A DNA stretch of 64,000 nt from Rostratula benghalensis (Eukaryota > Chordata > Aves > Charadriiformes > Rostratulidae), in assembly GCA_013399305.1 (NCBI GenBank), contig VXAI01000158.1, positions 419,206-483,205 of the forward strand. The letters run 5' to 3'. Positions 34,643 through 44,965 of this stretch are shown here, piece by piece; within the stretch, counting starts at the first letter, position 1; every line of letters starts with the position of its first letter. Under the pieces are notes generated by a model. It was not told the origin of the DNA, ran no database searches, and saw nothing but the letters and a program-made list of their open reading frames with translations. The position numbers and the translations under genes are program-made.

Positions 34643-35409
34643 CATCTGAGCCCTGACTTTGGTTAGAGCTGCTAACCAATGCCAGAAATGCATTTGAAAA
34701 AATTGAGGATCATCCCTTTCATGTCTGCGAGTGAAGAGGGATGCAGAACTCAGACATAAATTGGCTTTAATCTTAATTGGGCCCATTATCCCCTCATTTT
34801 TACAGTTTCACGCTGGGCAGCACTGCAGTAGGCATTACTTCTGCAGGCGGCTTAGGCTAAGGAAAACTTGCAGAGTGAGTTTGATGCGAGCTCAGTGGTT
34901 GCACGGACTGAAGCCAGGTTTAATGTTAGACCTGACACGCGTGGCTTCAGTAGAGGTGCCCAGATGAGCAGCAAGTGACTCATTTTCTCCCACTCCCCTG
35001 CACCTCAGCCCCTAAACCCATCCTGCTGGCGCATGATGCTGTGAGTGCTGGGTCCAGCTCTTTTACCAGCTCGTCACGTGCCAGGGTTTCTGGAGACAGG
35101 AGGGATTTGCAAGCTCCAGACACATCTCTGCGGCTGCAAAGGGTAGGTCCATCTGCTGCATGGTGTATGCTTACGTGGAGGCGGCGGAGCTGGCTGCCAG
35201 CTCTCAACAGACAGATCAAACCAGCAGAAAACTAGATTAGTATCTGAAGTCTGGGTGAAATTCCCTGACGTTACCCTTTAAATGTTTCAGGTGGAGGATA
35301 AAGAAAAATCTTGTAACTCGAAACCTTCTGATGTCCAAATTGTTATGTTCCATAGGAAATCTCCTTCTTTCTTACAGCCCCTGGTGGACTTTCACTGATG
35401 AGTGACTGG
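34643..35409. other. Unique non-coding DNA
   Basis: Open frames of 75-86 codons without domains. A few CpGs cluster around 35.05-35.20 kb. No repeat recognised. Confidence 0.45.
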
Positions 35410-35650
35410 GCCATCTGTTTAATTTCACGATTAACATATGTGTCGTGCAGTTACAAACGTTTTCCTCCCAGTGCTGTCCGGCTGCCCGTATCTGAAGTGT
35501 AGCTGATTTCGGTCCAAAAACCACAGCAGGACGTGTAATTAATAAGGGTAATGTTGTGATATGATAAGTGCTGCAGTTTAGTGTGTGGTTGAGCCTATTG
35601 TTAACCCCAGAGCTGTTAATTTCAGGGTAATGTTTTAAGCTGATTTACAT
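35410..35650. promoter_or_regulatory. Possible conserved non-coding element
   Basis: Two opposed RUNX-type sites, AACCACA (35519-35525) and TGTGGTT (35584-35590), bracket TGTAATTAATAAGG and GATATGATAAG (GATA-type). GTTAACC and TTAATTTC follow. Several CpGs persist in AT-rich DNA. No open frame of 60 codons spans it. The reading as an enhancer is inference from motif clustering. Confidence 0.25.
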
Positions 35651-35664
35651 GAGAGATAAGCAAA

Positions 35665-35812
35665 CTCATCTGTATTACAGCAATAAGACTACTTAGCACT
35701 TATCCAGCTGCAGATCTTAAAGTGCTTTACAAACATTAATGAATTAAACTCCATGTTCAACGAGGCTGCAAACAAAGCTACAATGTTATAGCCCCATTGC
35801 TAAAACAAAATC
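35665..35812 (-). repeat. MIR/L2-like amniote repeat relic
   Basis: CTTAAAGTGCTTTACAAACA (35716-35735) then TTAATGAATTAA and a later TATAGCCCCATTGCTAAA block have the order of an antisense MIR/L2-type 3' end (caaagcgctttacaaacattaattaatcc ... tatccccattttac). The AAGTGCTTTACAAACATTAA core is very well kept compared with its flanks. Confidence 0.6.
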
Positions 35813-36349
35813 CAGAAGAGTGGGCGAGAAATCACAATTTTACCAAAAAGAGCAGAGAGAAACATTTATTATTATTAGTTGTAACAAAGCTATGTTGAGG
35901 CTCTGGCCTTCTTTTGACACCTGGGGCAAAACTTTGATGATTATTCAATGCTAGGCCTCCCCTTACAACTTAATAGTGAAGTATCTCTTGACCAAAAGCC
36001 AGTCTTCAAAACACATCACTGATAAATTAGGGAGTGGATGAGGGTTTTTTTTTCCCCCCTGGTGTTCCAATCTATAGTAGAAAAACGTCTTTTGTGCCCC
36101 ATTTATCTATGTCTGCATCTTCTCTGTCCCTACACAACAAGAAGATGGCAAGGTCTAAATTTTTACAGAAGTCAGTAGGGGTCTATTCCCAGCTCTGTGC
36201 AAACAGTTAAAAGGGTCTTAGTGCTTTGCAGTTGCTCTAGATCAGACCCTGAGAGTAAATGTTAACCTCTTGTTTAAAGATAGGTAACTCCACAGTAAGC
36301 TAGGCAAAACCATTGAGTGAGTACTAAGAAGTGCTGGTACCGGTACCTA
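35813..36349. other. Unique non-coding DNA
   Basis: No gene. A faint MIR-like antisense order around 36.25-36.33 kb (TTAACCTCTTGTTTAAAGAT) was judged too weak to list. Confidence 0.45.
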
Positions 36350-36661
36350 AAGAATGCCTACTGGAGAGATGGGGAACAGGGGATGTAGTGATAGGATAAG
36401 GGGAAATGGTTTTAAACTGAAGGAGGGGAGATTTAGATTTGATATTAGGAAGAAATTCTTTAGTGTGAGGGTGGAGAGACACTGGGAGATATTGCCCAGA
36501 AAAGTTGTGGATGCCCCATCCCTGGGGGTGTTCAAGGCCAGGCTGGATGGAGCTTTGAGCAACCTGGTCTGGTAGGAGGTGTCCCTGCCCATGGCAGGGC
36601 GTTGGAACTGGATGACCTTTAAGGCATCTTCCAACTCTAAACCTTCTATACTTCTATGATT
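36350..36661 (+). mobile_element. CR1 LINE fragment, 3' tail
   Basis: Runs from GATGTAGTGATAGGATAAGG through AGAAATTCTTTAGTGTGAGG, TTGTGGATGCCCCATCCCTG, AGGCCAGGCTGGATGGAGC and GGTGTCCCTGCCCATGGCA to a tail CTTCTATGATTTTA. It is 5'-truncated just inside the end of ORF2, with a 73-codon stub reading [17 protein letters not shown] still open. It belongs to the same subfamily type as the copies at 24.4 and 49.0 kb. Confidence 0.95.
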
Positions 36662-38041
36662 TTATTTGCCCTACAAAAAATCCCTCATTGATTAAGCAGG
36701 ACTTGCCCCAGAAGGTTTTGCAGCATGTGGTGACACCGTGCAGGCATTATTTCATAGTGGGATAGGCAATTCTCAGCAAGATGTCTTTGACTGTTGTGGA
36801 AGGACTTCATAGTAGAGATATGGACTTCAGTTAGATGTGAACCTGATTCCTTGTGCTAGCTGTTTGACTATTCATAATACCAAAATAAGAAATATCAAAA
36901 TGCAGAAATACCAAATAGAAACTTTAAAGTCTCAGCAACCTGCAAATGAAATGTAAGCACTACTGGAAATAGCCCTTACACTGGGGAGCATACAAGGAGA
37001 TGGACTAGAAAGGAGCTGTGGGCATCCCCTTGCTGTGCATGGACAACAGAGTCAGGGGAAGACCAGGCCAGATTTGCAGCAATCTCCTCACCCAGCATCA
37101 CTGGGTTCACTGAGATCACATCACTGAGTTCACCTTCCAGGTGCACAAATAAATAGTCATATTTTCTAGAGCTTAGGTGAGATGTGCTTGCCACTTCTGG
37201 CTACCAGCATCACTGAATGATGGTTCTCATATGCTCTGCCTTCACTTACGTGTTAGGCAAGGTCACAGCCTCATGACAAGCTCTGAGGACAGATCCTACT
37301 GAAAGCAGTGCTGAGACAGGAGTTCCATCTTCCAGTCATGTCCCAAAGGCCATTTCTGTGCTGACTTGCCTGTGCCCAGGCCCACCATCGGTGCATCCAA
37401 AACAAACCCCAGGCCTCTGCTGTGGGGGAATCACAGGGTGATGCAAAGATTTGCACCTGCGTGGTGTTGGCAATGGTCTCGTTATCACAAGTGTTGATTT
37501 TGCATCAAGGGATCTGGAGGCAAGTCTGATATAAGCACCTCAGTTATTGAGGAGAAGGGAGCGTCAAGTTGGAGAAGTCTTTCTGAAGACACTGACTGCC
37601 ATATGCAATGGGGCCAATAACACTGCAGTTGAAAGTGTCTTCCCCTAATGTCTTGGAGAACAAACTTGCACCAGTGTGTTGGGGTTTTTTTTTCTCAGAT
37701 TTGGCATAATTTCAGCATAAATCCTTATTAATTTATTTATTTATTTATTGCTGGCTGAGATTCTTTTGGGCATCACCTGTGATTCACGTTTGCGTGGAAC
37801 GCTGTCAGAGAAAGAGTGAGGTGCTTCCAGCTGTGGGGTTTTAATTGCTGGTGTCACCAGAAAGGCTGTCTTACAGGTCTTTGTAAAGCATGCTGAGAGA
37901 TAGGGACCCACAGAGAGGAGTCAAGCTGCATTTTCCTAGTTGGAGTTCCTTGATACATGAGCTGGGGCACACACCCTCAGCTTTTTGCTCACAGACAGAA
38001 AATAATCACTAACAGAAACTTTCCTCCTTCAGCTCATCAGG
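36662..38041. other. Unique non-coding DNA
   Basis: No gene or repeat family recognised. Includes a (TTTA)n microsatellite at 37730-37749. Confidence 0.5.
37730..37749. repeat. (TTTA)n microsatellite
   Basis: Five perfect ATTT steps. Confidence 0.9.
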
Positions 38042-38063
38042 AAAAAAAAAAAAAAAAAAAAAG
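38042..38063. repeat. Poly-A tract (22 A)
   Basis: Uninterrupted adenines. No retrocopy could be recognised immediately to the left on + or as poly-T on -, so it is listed as simple sequence. Confidence 0.9.
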
Positions 38064-38197
38064 TATGCCAAGAAAACTCCTATCCAGGGCCTCCTAGACA
38101 CTTTCCCGGTGCCAGAGGATGATCTTTAAACATCTGTTACAGCTCTGCACATGAAAGGCTCACAAGCACATTAGTTTGCATGTTCAGTCATCCCATC

Positions 38198-38410
38198 TCC
38201 GAGGGGAATGTGCTCATCGGCTGACGGAGCTATCTGCAGGATGCGATTGCTCATGCTGCATCCAGGTACTTGGCAAGCCGAGCGGGTGACGATGTTCTTG
38301 GCATCACACCTGCCTTGTCTAATCAGCCACGGGCGGTGATTTCTGCCTTGCTATCTCGCTCTGCCCGGGGAAGAGAGCGGCTGCGAGCTCCCAGCTGGAG
38401 CTGGCCACGC
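38198..38410. promoter_or_regulatory. CpG cluster, possible regulatory element
   Basis: I count 14 CpG dinucleotides in about 210 bp, against CpG-poor flanks. It follows TTAGTTTGCATG (octamer-like, 38171-38182) and includes CTAATCAGCC. GC is moderate. It is too small for a classical CpG island; it could be an unmethylated enhancer or the remains of a promoter. No transcript evidence is visible. Confidence 0.3.
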
Positions 38411-39774
38411 CAAGCAGCTCAAGAGCAAGGATTTTGTCTCCTTTTTCAAGGCAGAGCTGGGAAAAATGTCGCACTTGATGGGTTTTCCCTCTCTATCTAG
38501 GTTGAAGACACTCGGTGAAGTTGATGGATGGTGTTTGGCTTCAGCTTCTGAAACAGTTTTTCGGTAAAGTGTTCTTCCCTGGGAGGGGATGGAGGTGACT
38601 TGCAGGGGGTGACACACCACCCTTGCCTCACTGAATGCATCTGTAGCTTTCCTGGTGGTTTCAGGAGCAGCTTTAAATTCACCAAGGCAATGTCAGGAGC
38701 TGAGTCCAGATGCTATCAGCTCCTGCTGGTTTGCTTTGGCAGTGAAGCCCACCTTCACATGCGGCAGTATCTTGTGACATAAATCCCCATCACCGGCAAA
38801 AGAGATAAGAAGCACTGAGTGTCATAAAAAGCCAATTTGCCACACGCATCCTATCACTTCACAGCCAGGAAACAGAAACTCACCACAACTGCATGCAGAC
38901 TTCTGGGACCTGCTGGACATATCCAGGTTCTCTGCTTCTTGAATAGCCCTGCAATTCTACAGTAGCATAAGTGCCATCCAAAGCAGCACCCTCTCCCCTG
39001 TCTGCCAGCAGAGTAACAATTTGGATGACTGTGAGTTTTCTAACCATGCTTTTATACCAGATATGCTAGAAATCGCCCCAGAAGAAACAGTTTTCCAAAA
39101 TGTTTTGTGCCTCTTGTATTTGCCCAACCAGAAATGCTTGCACCAAGAAATGTGGCCAACATTGTGGCCTCCCAGGCCAACTCCAGCAGAAAAAGAGGAC
39201 TGCTGAGATATCCTTGGGTCTGTTATCACATGAGTGTTCAAGCCTGGGCTTATCTTACCTAAAACTCTTTGGTCAATTGTCCTGCTCCTATCTCTTGTCT
39301 CTTCTCCAGATTTATTTCAGAGAAGGTATTTGGACTCTTCTTAAGCTGAGATCTCCTGCTCAGTTTAGTCCCCTGCTATATATAGTGACCTGTCCAGCTT
39401 ATGCTTGGATTTAAGACTTTTTGCATGGTGTAGACAATTATCTGCTGGGAACCAGGCGCAGAACAACACCTGGTTTCATGGAGTGCACCAAGCAAGAGCT
39501 GCACAAGTAACAGCTTTTGGTCACCAATGGTAAAGGTTACAGCTACTTGCCTGGAGATGAAAAATCATCTCTTCCTGGGCTGCTCTGCTCATACCATCTG
39601 AGTGCTCAGGGGAATGCCTCCTTCAGAAAAGGAGACACAGAGATGAGGCAAAACTTAATCCTAAATCTTACCAGAGCTTCCATTTTTCTCTCTCTTTTTC
39701 TTCACTCTCACCCCATTTAATTCAACTCTTGCTTTCCAAATTTGCAATAGCCGGTTATTTTGTATCTGTAGACA
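38411..39774. other. Unique non-coding DNA
   Basis: Several 60-104-codon frames overlap on both strands without domains. No repeat family recognised. Confidence 0.5.
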
Positions 39775-39850
39775 CAAATCCAAATCCTGATCCCATTAAA
39801 ATTAGTGGCAAAACTTCCAATAACTTCAACTGCACCAGGACTTGGCTCAC
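39775..39850. repeat. Degenerate palindromic amniote element
   Basis: AATCCTGATCCCATTAAAAT, a GTGGCAAAACTTCC centre, then AATAACTTCAACTGCACCAG and GACTTGGCTC. This is the layout AATCCTGACCCCATTGAAGTCAATGG / CAAAACTCCCATTGACTTCA / ATGGGGCCAGGATTTGGCCC, spelled here in pieces, known to me from reptile and bird DNA. Its CATT(G/A)AA centre aligns with the copy at 61303-61366. Confidence 0.55.
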
Positions 39851-40194
39851 TGTGAAGAAAATGTTGTTCTGAAGGCAATATGTACTGCCACAAGGATTCA
39901 GACATCCATAAATCCATCAGAGCAATGAGTATTTCCATCTGCCATCCAGCATTTGGAGTCGGGTGTGTTAACAATATGAGCTAGAGAGTGAAAGTTACCA
40001 GCAAATGCATTTCTGCAACCATTTCTCCCACTCTTATTAATGAGGTTTCTGCATTTACTGGCAGAAGGATAAAGAACAGCTTCCAGAGTGTGGTGGTTTA
40101 TGTGCAGGTTGGGGTCTTGGGACAGAAGCTTGGATGCAAGTGTGGTGGACACCTTAAAAATGTTGTAGCTAAACCTGTTTTAAAGAGGCCAGTA
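39851..40194. other. Unique non-coding DNA
   Basis: No repeat family recognised. The left part of a 139-codon plus frame (39988-40407) lies here. That frame runs on through the MIR-like relic and the AAT microsatellite, so it is not a gene. Confidence 0.5.
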
Positions 40195-40312
40195 TGGGTC
40201 TCAGACAAGCTGAGCTCATTTCTCAGTTGTGCCACTGACCTCCTCTGTGTCCCAGGGGCAAATCATTTGATCTCATTGTGCCTCAGTCCCTCTGCTACAG
40301 CATTTCTAACTC
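40195..40312 (+). repeat. MIR-like SINE, well preserved
   Basis: In sense order: CTCAGTTGTGCCACTGACCT, CTGTGTCCCAGGGGCAAATC, ATTTGATCTCATTGTGCCTC, AGTCCCTCTG. This matches the MIR core (gctctgccactgacttgctgtgtgacc..gggcaaatcacttaacctctctgtgcctcagtttccccatctg). Best-preserved SINE relic in the window. The AAT microsatellite on its right (40357-40402) may have grown from the ATAATAAT part at the same place in MIR. Confidence 0.72.
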
Positions 40313-40356
40313 CTATCCTTTGCTCGTGCATACTTTCAGGCCAGACTGTAATACAC

Positions 40357-40402
40357 ATAATAATAATAATAGTAATAATAATAGTAATAACAATAATGAC
40401 AA
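40357..40402. repeat. (AAT)n microsatellite with AGT/AAC interruptions
   Basis: About fifteen imperfect triplets. MIR-type SINEs carry a short ATAATAAT block at the matching position, so this array may be an expansion seeded by the element at 40195-40312. Confidence 0.85.
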
Positions 40403-42002
40403 TCTAGCATATACACTGCATCGAATCTCAGCCACCCGCATCTGGCCAGCTGTGTTCTGGCAGGGCTCTCACAGCTGAGCAGCACACACGGGAACCCTTT
40501 AGCTGGGAAAAAAAAAAAAAAAACCTTTCCCTTTCCTGGAGAGTAATTTTAAGGACTAGACTGGTAGCAAGGCCAGAGTGAAACCTGGAGGCAATTTTGC
40601 AGGCATTCTGAAGTGAGTTTTATTTAAGTCCATAAATGTTTCTGAAAAGTCTGTTTTAACGGAGGCCAGAGTGCCCTGGGGTGACTCTCTTTAAAGTGCT
40701 TTGTTTTGTTAATAATGGTTTGTAAACGGCATCTGTCGGAAGTGTTGCTGCCACTATCTTGGAAAAGTCTTGGCTGGGAAACACAGGTACCTTGTGTTGC
40801 TTAATGTGCTTCGAGTGTTTTTCCTTGCAATAACGCATGTTATTGCCATGAGTCTGTGTGGCCACAGCTGCCAGGGCAAAACGATGCTCTGCTGAACACC
40901 CAAAATCTCAGGCTAGATTCAGCCGTCCCTTCCTCTGGTGGTATATGGGAGGTCACCACAGGGAGCAGCCAGGTCATGGGTTGAAGAACGTCTTCAGGAA
41001 CTCACAAGGTCATTTCTGAGTGAGGGCACCTCATCCCTGGAAGATCCCTGCTAACAAACACAGCCAGATGGTGCTACCATGCGAATCTCACCTGTTGGAG
41101 GGAGGACCCAATTCATGGCATGGAAAGTGTCCTGCTGGGATGGAGAACAGAGGCAATGGGGATGCCCTGAGCAGGGCAAAAAGGCCAAAGCCACCAGTCT
41201 TGGCATTAATTGTCAAAGAAAGGAAAAAACACCTTTATTTCAATGTCTGTATTTGTATTTAGTGGGAATTAAGATCCTGAACGTCCTGTAGGAAATACTC
41301 AGAATTGTACTTGCTGCAGATATGTCTCCAGCATGTACTGTGGGAAAGCACGACCACTGCTGTTGCCCTTTAAAATCCCATGATTTGGTCTGCCCACAAG
41401 CACTGCTTCAAGCCTTTGCATCCTTTTGGAAGATGCACCATCACCTTTTAGGGATCCGCAGCACTATTTCTGCATCTCAAATCTACTCCAGCAGCTTCAG
41501 TTGGGATAAAATTACAACGGCCATCAGTCCAGCCCTCCTACTTCATAGCACACACTAATCACCGTGGAGGGGAAGGAAGCAATTTTCTTCACACTTTATT
41601 ACTGTGCAGCCCCATACGTTACAGATCTTGGGGCTGCGCTTTGTTTCGCATCCTTGTGGAGCATCTGTCATCATCTGCTGACGGAAAGCCAGGCTGGACA
41701 GACCACCGTGGTGCCCAGATGGGATTTGCCTGACCTAATGCAACCGGTTGCAAGTTTGGCTGACACCAGATCTCCTTCTCCAGTTGGTGGAGAGAGCGGG
41801 AGAGCATCAGGGGATGATTCATCTCATGCTGAGAGAGGTGTCCAAGGCAGACGAGATAAATCACCCTGTGGAGGCCCTGAATCTGCCTTTGCTATAGGTG
41901 GAGCCCAGATTATTTGTCTGTGTGAGATACTTAACTTCTAGATGGCTGAAGTGAAGTGTCTCTCGCCTTCCTCGGCCATGCCCTTCTGCAGGATTTCTTC
42001 AG
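40403..42002. other. Unique non-coding DNA
   Basis: Contains a poly-A run near 40.51 kb. The longest frame is 125 codons (41564-41941, +), without a domain. No repeat family recognised. Confidence 0.5.
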
Positions 42003-42024
42003 ATGAATGAAATGAATGAATGAA
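42003..42024. repeat. (TGAA)n microsatellite
   Basis: Five TGAA steps with one extra A. Confidence 0.85.
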
Positions 42025-42851
42025 GATTTGCTTACGCTTCATTCAAAGTAGCCCTGAGCACACTGCCTCTTGGCAGCTTGATGCTGGGACACTAGCACAA
42101 TACGGATGTGAAATGCTAATAATAATTGCTGTTTTGGAATAGGGTAATATAACTGCTGAAATTCAGCGGAAGAGGCCAGCAAAAAGTCCTGTTCCGAAGT
42201 GATTGTGCACTGAGGCGGGGTGAAAAAGGAGGGGAAGTTTTATTAATTATTGTGCTTAAACCTGAGTGAAACGTTGCTGCTTTTAAAACTTCCCAGCTGT
42301 TCTTTCCTTTGTTCTGGTGACTGCTTGGAAGTTTGGGCAGTGATAAAAGCAAGGACTCTTAAAGCAGTTTGCAAAGTTGTAGGAGACTTTAAACAGCTGG
42401 TATGATAAAACACCCTCATTCCCCCTGACAAATGTAAGCTCCACCGGTAGCTTTTAGAGATGGGTTCCATACCAGAGCCATAAAAGTAATAAAATAGTTA
42501 AGTGTAGAGGTGACGTCCTGGGTTTTCCCAGCTCAGTTAAAGATATATCTAACCAGCCATTATCACGCAGGTGCACGTATATCATTCAACATCAGACATC
42601 AAGGAAAAATAATCGCCTGGAGTGAGAGAGTAAAGTTCAATGAAAGTTTGAAAGCATTACACACCAGCACTCCTAGAAGTCTAATCAGACACTGACAAAA
42701 AAATGCTTTTGTTTGGTTGATGAGTTTGGGTTTTCTGGCTGCACCAAATGAGATCTCACACAAATCTGTCTTCATTAGACTTCTTCTAAAAACAATTGTA
42801 CATTTCCTGGAAGCTCATTAACAGGGGAGCATTGCCAGGCTCTTATTCAGA
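42025..42851. other. Unique non-coding DNA
   Basis: No gene or repeat recognised. Short overlapping minus frames at 42.1-42.5 kb have no domains. Confidence 0.5.
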
Positions 42852-42887
42852 ATGGCCCTGATTCAGCAAAGTACTTAAACATGTGCT
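42852..42887. repeat. Arm of an old amniote palindromic element
   Basis: GGCCCTGATTCAGCAAAGTA followed by CTTAAACATGTGCT keeps about 34 bp of a repeat arm that I know from reptile and bird DNA (GGCCCTGATTCAGCAAAGCA..TTAAGCACATGCT). The 17-bp CCCTGATTCAGCAAAGT recurs exactly at 62145-62161. Confidence 0.6.
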
Positions 42888-43047
42888 CTCGGCCCTATGA
42901 TTTATATGAGAGGGTATAAAAAGAACCCCAACTTTTTCTAAGTTGCAGAAAATACGAAGTCCAGCTTTCAATTGCATTTTCAGTGAAAATTCTGGTTGTT
43001 GCTTCTTATATTGGATCTGATCTGTTTTAAATGATAACATGTTCAAT

Positions 43048-43592
43048 ATAGAATCATAGAATGGTCCAGTCCGGGAGGGACCTCTAGGGCCATCCAGTCC
43101 AACCTCCCAGCAGTCAGCAGGGACACCCCCAACCAGACCAGGTTGCCCAGGGCCTCTTTGAGCCTCCCCTTTAATATCTCCAGGGAAGGGGCCTCAACCA
43201 CCTCCCTGGGCAACCTGGTCCAGTGTTCCACCACCCTCATAGTAAAGAACGTGTTCTTAATATTCAATCTACATCTGCTCTTCTCCTGCTTGAAGCCATT
43301 GCCCTTTGTCCTGTCCCTGCAGGCCTTTGTAAACAGACCTTCCCCAGCATTCCTGTAGCCCCTTTCAGGTACTGGAAGGCTGCTATTAGGTCTCTCTGGA
43401 GCCTCCTCTTCTCCATGCTGAACGACCCCAGCTCCCTTGGCCTGTCCTTGTAGCAAAGGTGCTCCAACTCCCTGATCATTTTTGTAGCCCTCCTCTGGTC
43501 CCGCTCCGTCAGGTCCATGTCCTTCCTGTACTGGGGACTACATACCTGCACACCGTACTCCAGGTGAGGTCTCACCAGAGCAGAGCAATATT
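43048..43592 (-). mobile_element. CR1 LINE fragment with ORF2 C-terminus, inverted
   Basis: A 545-bp copy starting at its 3' end (ATAGAATCATAGAATGG) and reaching back into ORF2. From about 43575 leftward the minus strand encodes RPHLEYGVQVCSPQYRKDMD, QRRATKMIRELEHLCYKDR and LGSFSMEKRRLQRDLIAAFQ, the conserved end of the CR1 endonuclease/reverse-transcriptase protein. The frame stays open for 103 codons, then a frame change is needed to follow the tail (NTFFTMRVVEHW, LPREVVEAPSLE). It is a 5'-truncated, inactive copy. Confidence 0.96.
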
Positions 43593-44847
43593 TGCATATC
43601 TATGATTCCATCAGTCAGCATAAAGCCTATAGTTGTTAGTGATTCCATCTCTGCACCTGCTGACTCCTCCTCATCTCTTCTGGAATACTTCAAATTCCCC
43701 TTCAGGCTGGGAGGGCAGCAGCTAATACCTGTTGGGGACAGAGACATCTCTGTCTTTGTCCAGCGTCATCCTACTTGGACAAAAATTCAAGACACACACT
43801 TGAGCTAATTAACTCAGTCCCAATGTCTCCTAGTCTAAGTGTCTCTTCCTCACCAGTAATACACATTCTTTGGAAATTTTTTTCTCCTGACTTCCCTTGC
43901 TTTAAACAGCTGTTTGTTTTGAAGAACCAACTCTTCCCTGCCTCAGCCATTGCTTCCAGCCTGCTTCATAGAACACATGAGTTGGAGGATAGCTGCAGAC
44001 CTGTAGGGGTATTGTGTTGGGTCGTTTCTAAGTTCTCCAAGTCATACATTGTGTTTGGACACCAGGCAGTTTTTTAAGTCCTTTACAAGTGTCTCTCCTC
44101 TGCTTTGCTAGGGGTTTTTTTTGGCTCCTCCAAAGGGAGCTTTAATGGAAATGTCAATGGTGCTGTAGGATGGCAAAGCCCTGCCGTTATGTGGACTGCG
44201 GGCCAACAGGCTCTGCTGACTGTCCTGCTGGGACATGCTGAAAGCCTCCAGAGATATTATTGCTTTTGAGTCCCCCTGCTTTTCATCGCCTAACTTGAGG
44301 CACCTCATCAGGAGATCAATTTTCGGGAAAGCAAATCTTGCCTTTGCAGACTGGCTACCTGTCGTTCTTGTATGCTGCATTTCACACCCCCTTTCAGCTC
44401 TCAGGTCTGAGGGATGGCTCCTCGATGAGCTGGAACTCAAAACATGCAGATATCGCCATCTCTCTGCACCAAGCCTGAGCCAGCCAGACCCTGAGCAGCA
44501 GTGGGATCACTCCCAGACTGGCCAGCACAGGTTTGGCTGTACAAACATGCAAAACATTTACCTGTTCACCAGACTCCAGAGGAGAATGCAGGCAAAGGTC
44601 CTTCATGTAGGTTTTTTGGTTTGTTGTTTTTTTTTTTATTTTTTAAACAGTTTAAATGTCTTTTTCTCTTGCACTTTCCTCGTTAGAATAGATTCACTGT
44701 TCCCCGCTAACTGTGATTCAGCTTTGGTACTCCAGTGGAGGACCTTATCCCAATCACTGCCATGTGACCAACTTCTACCACTGCTTTGCCCAGTTTATTG
44801 CCTTACTCACTGTAGGCTGATATCACCATCTGCAATTAAGTCCTTAC
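43593..44847. other. Unique DNA with the longest open frame of the window
   Basis: 44235-44876 (+) is open for 213 codons from its first usable start. It contains a Phe-rich stretch from a T run near 44.63 kb and no recognised domain, and a 110-codon minus frame overlaps its start. Stop-free runs of this length are only mildly surprising in 128,000 six-frame codons. Treated as a finding, not a gene. Confidence 0.3.
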
Positions 44848-44965
44848 ACCATACCGGGTACTGTACGAACACGTAGGCAGAGGTTAAGATCCCTCTGAAA
44901 AGCCTATAACCTAAAGAGATGAAATAAATAAGGAGGTGAAATGATTTTCCAGGAGGAAAAGCTGA
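44848..44965 (-). repeat. SINE/L2-like amniote relic
   Basis: GGGTACTGTACGAACACGTA, a decayed AGATCCCTCTGAAAAGCC block, TATAACCTAAA, then GGTGAAATGATTTTCC. The order matches a repeat common in reptile and bird DNA (GTGCTGTACAAACACATAG..AGTCCCTGCCCCAAAGAG..TACAATCTAAA..GGTGAAGTGACTTGCC). I assign it to the MIR/L2 group with reserve. Confidence 0.55.

Noticed and set aside
36210..36330. Weak MIR-like order (TTAACCTCTTGTTTAAAGAT)
   Set aside because: Too little similarity to separate from chance by eye.
38042..38063. Poly-A run as the tail of a processed pseudogene
   Set aside because: The DNA to the left shows no gene-like frame or recognisable transcript sequence and no target-site duplication was found.
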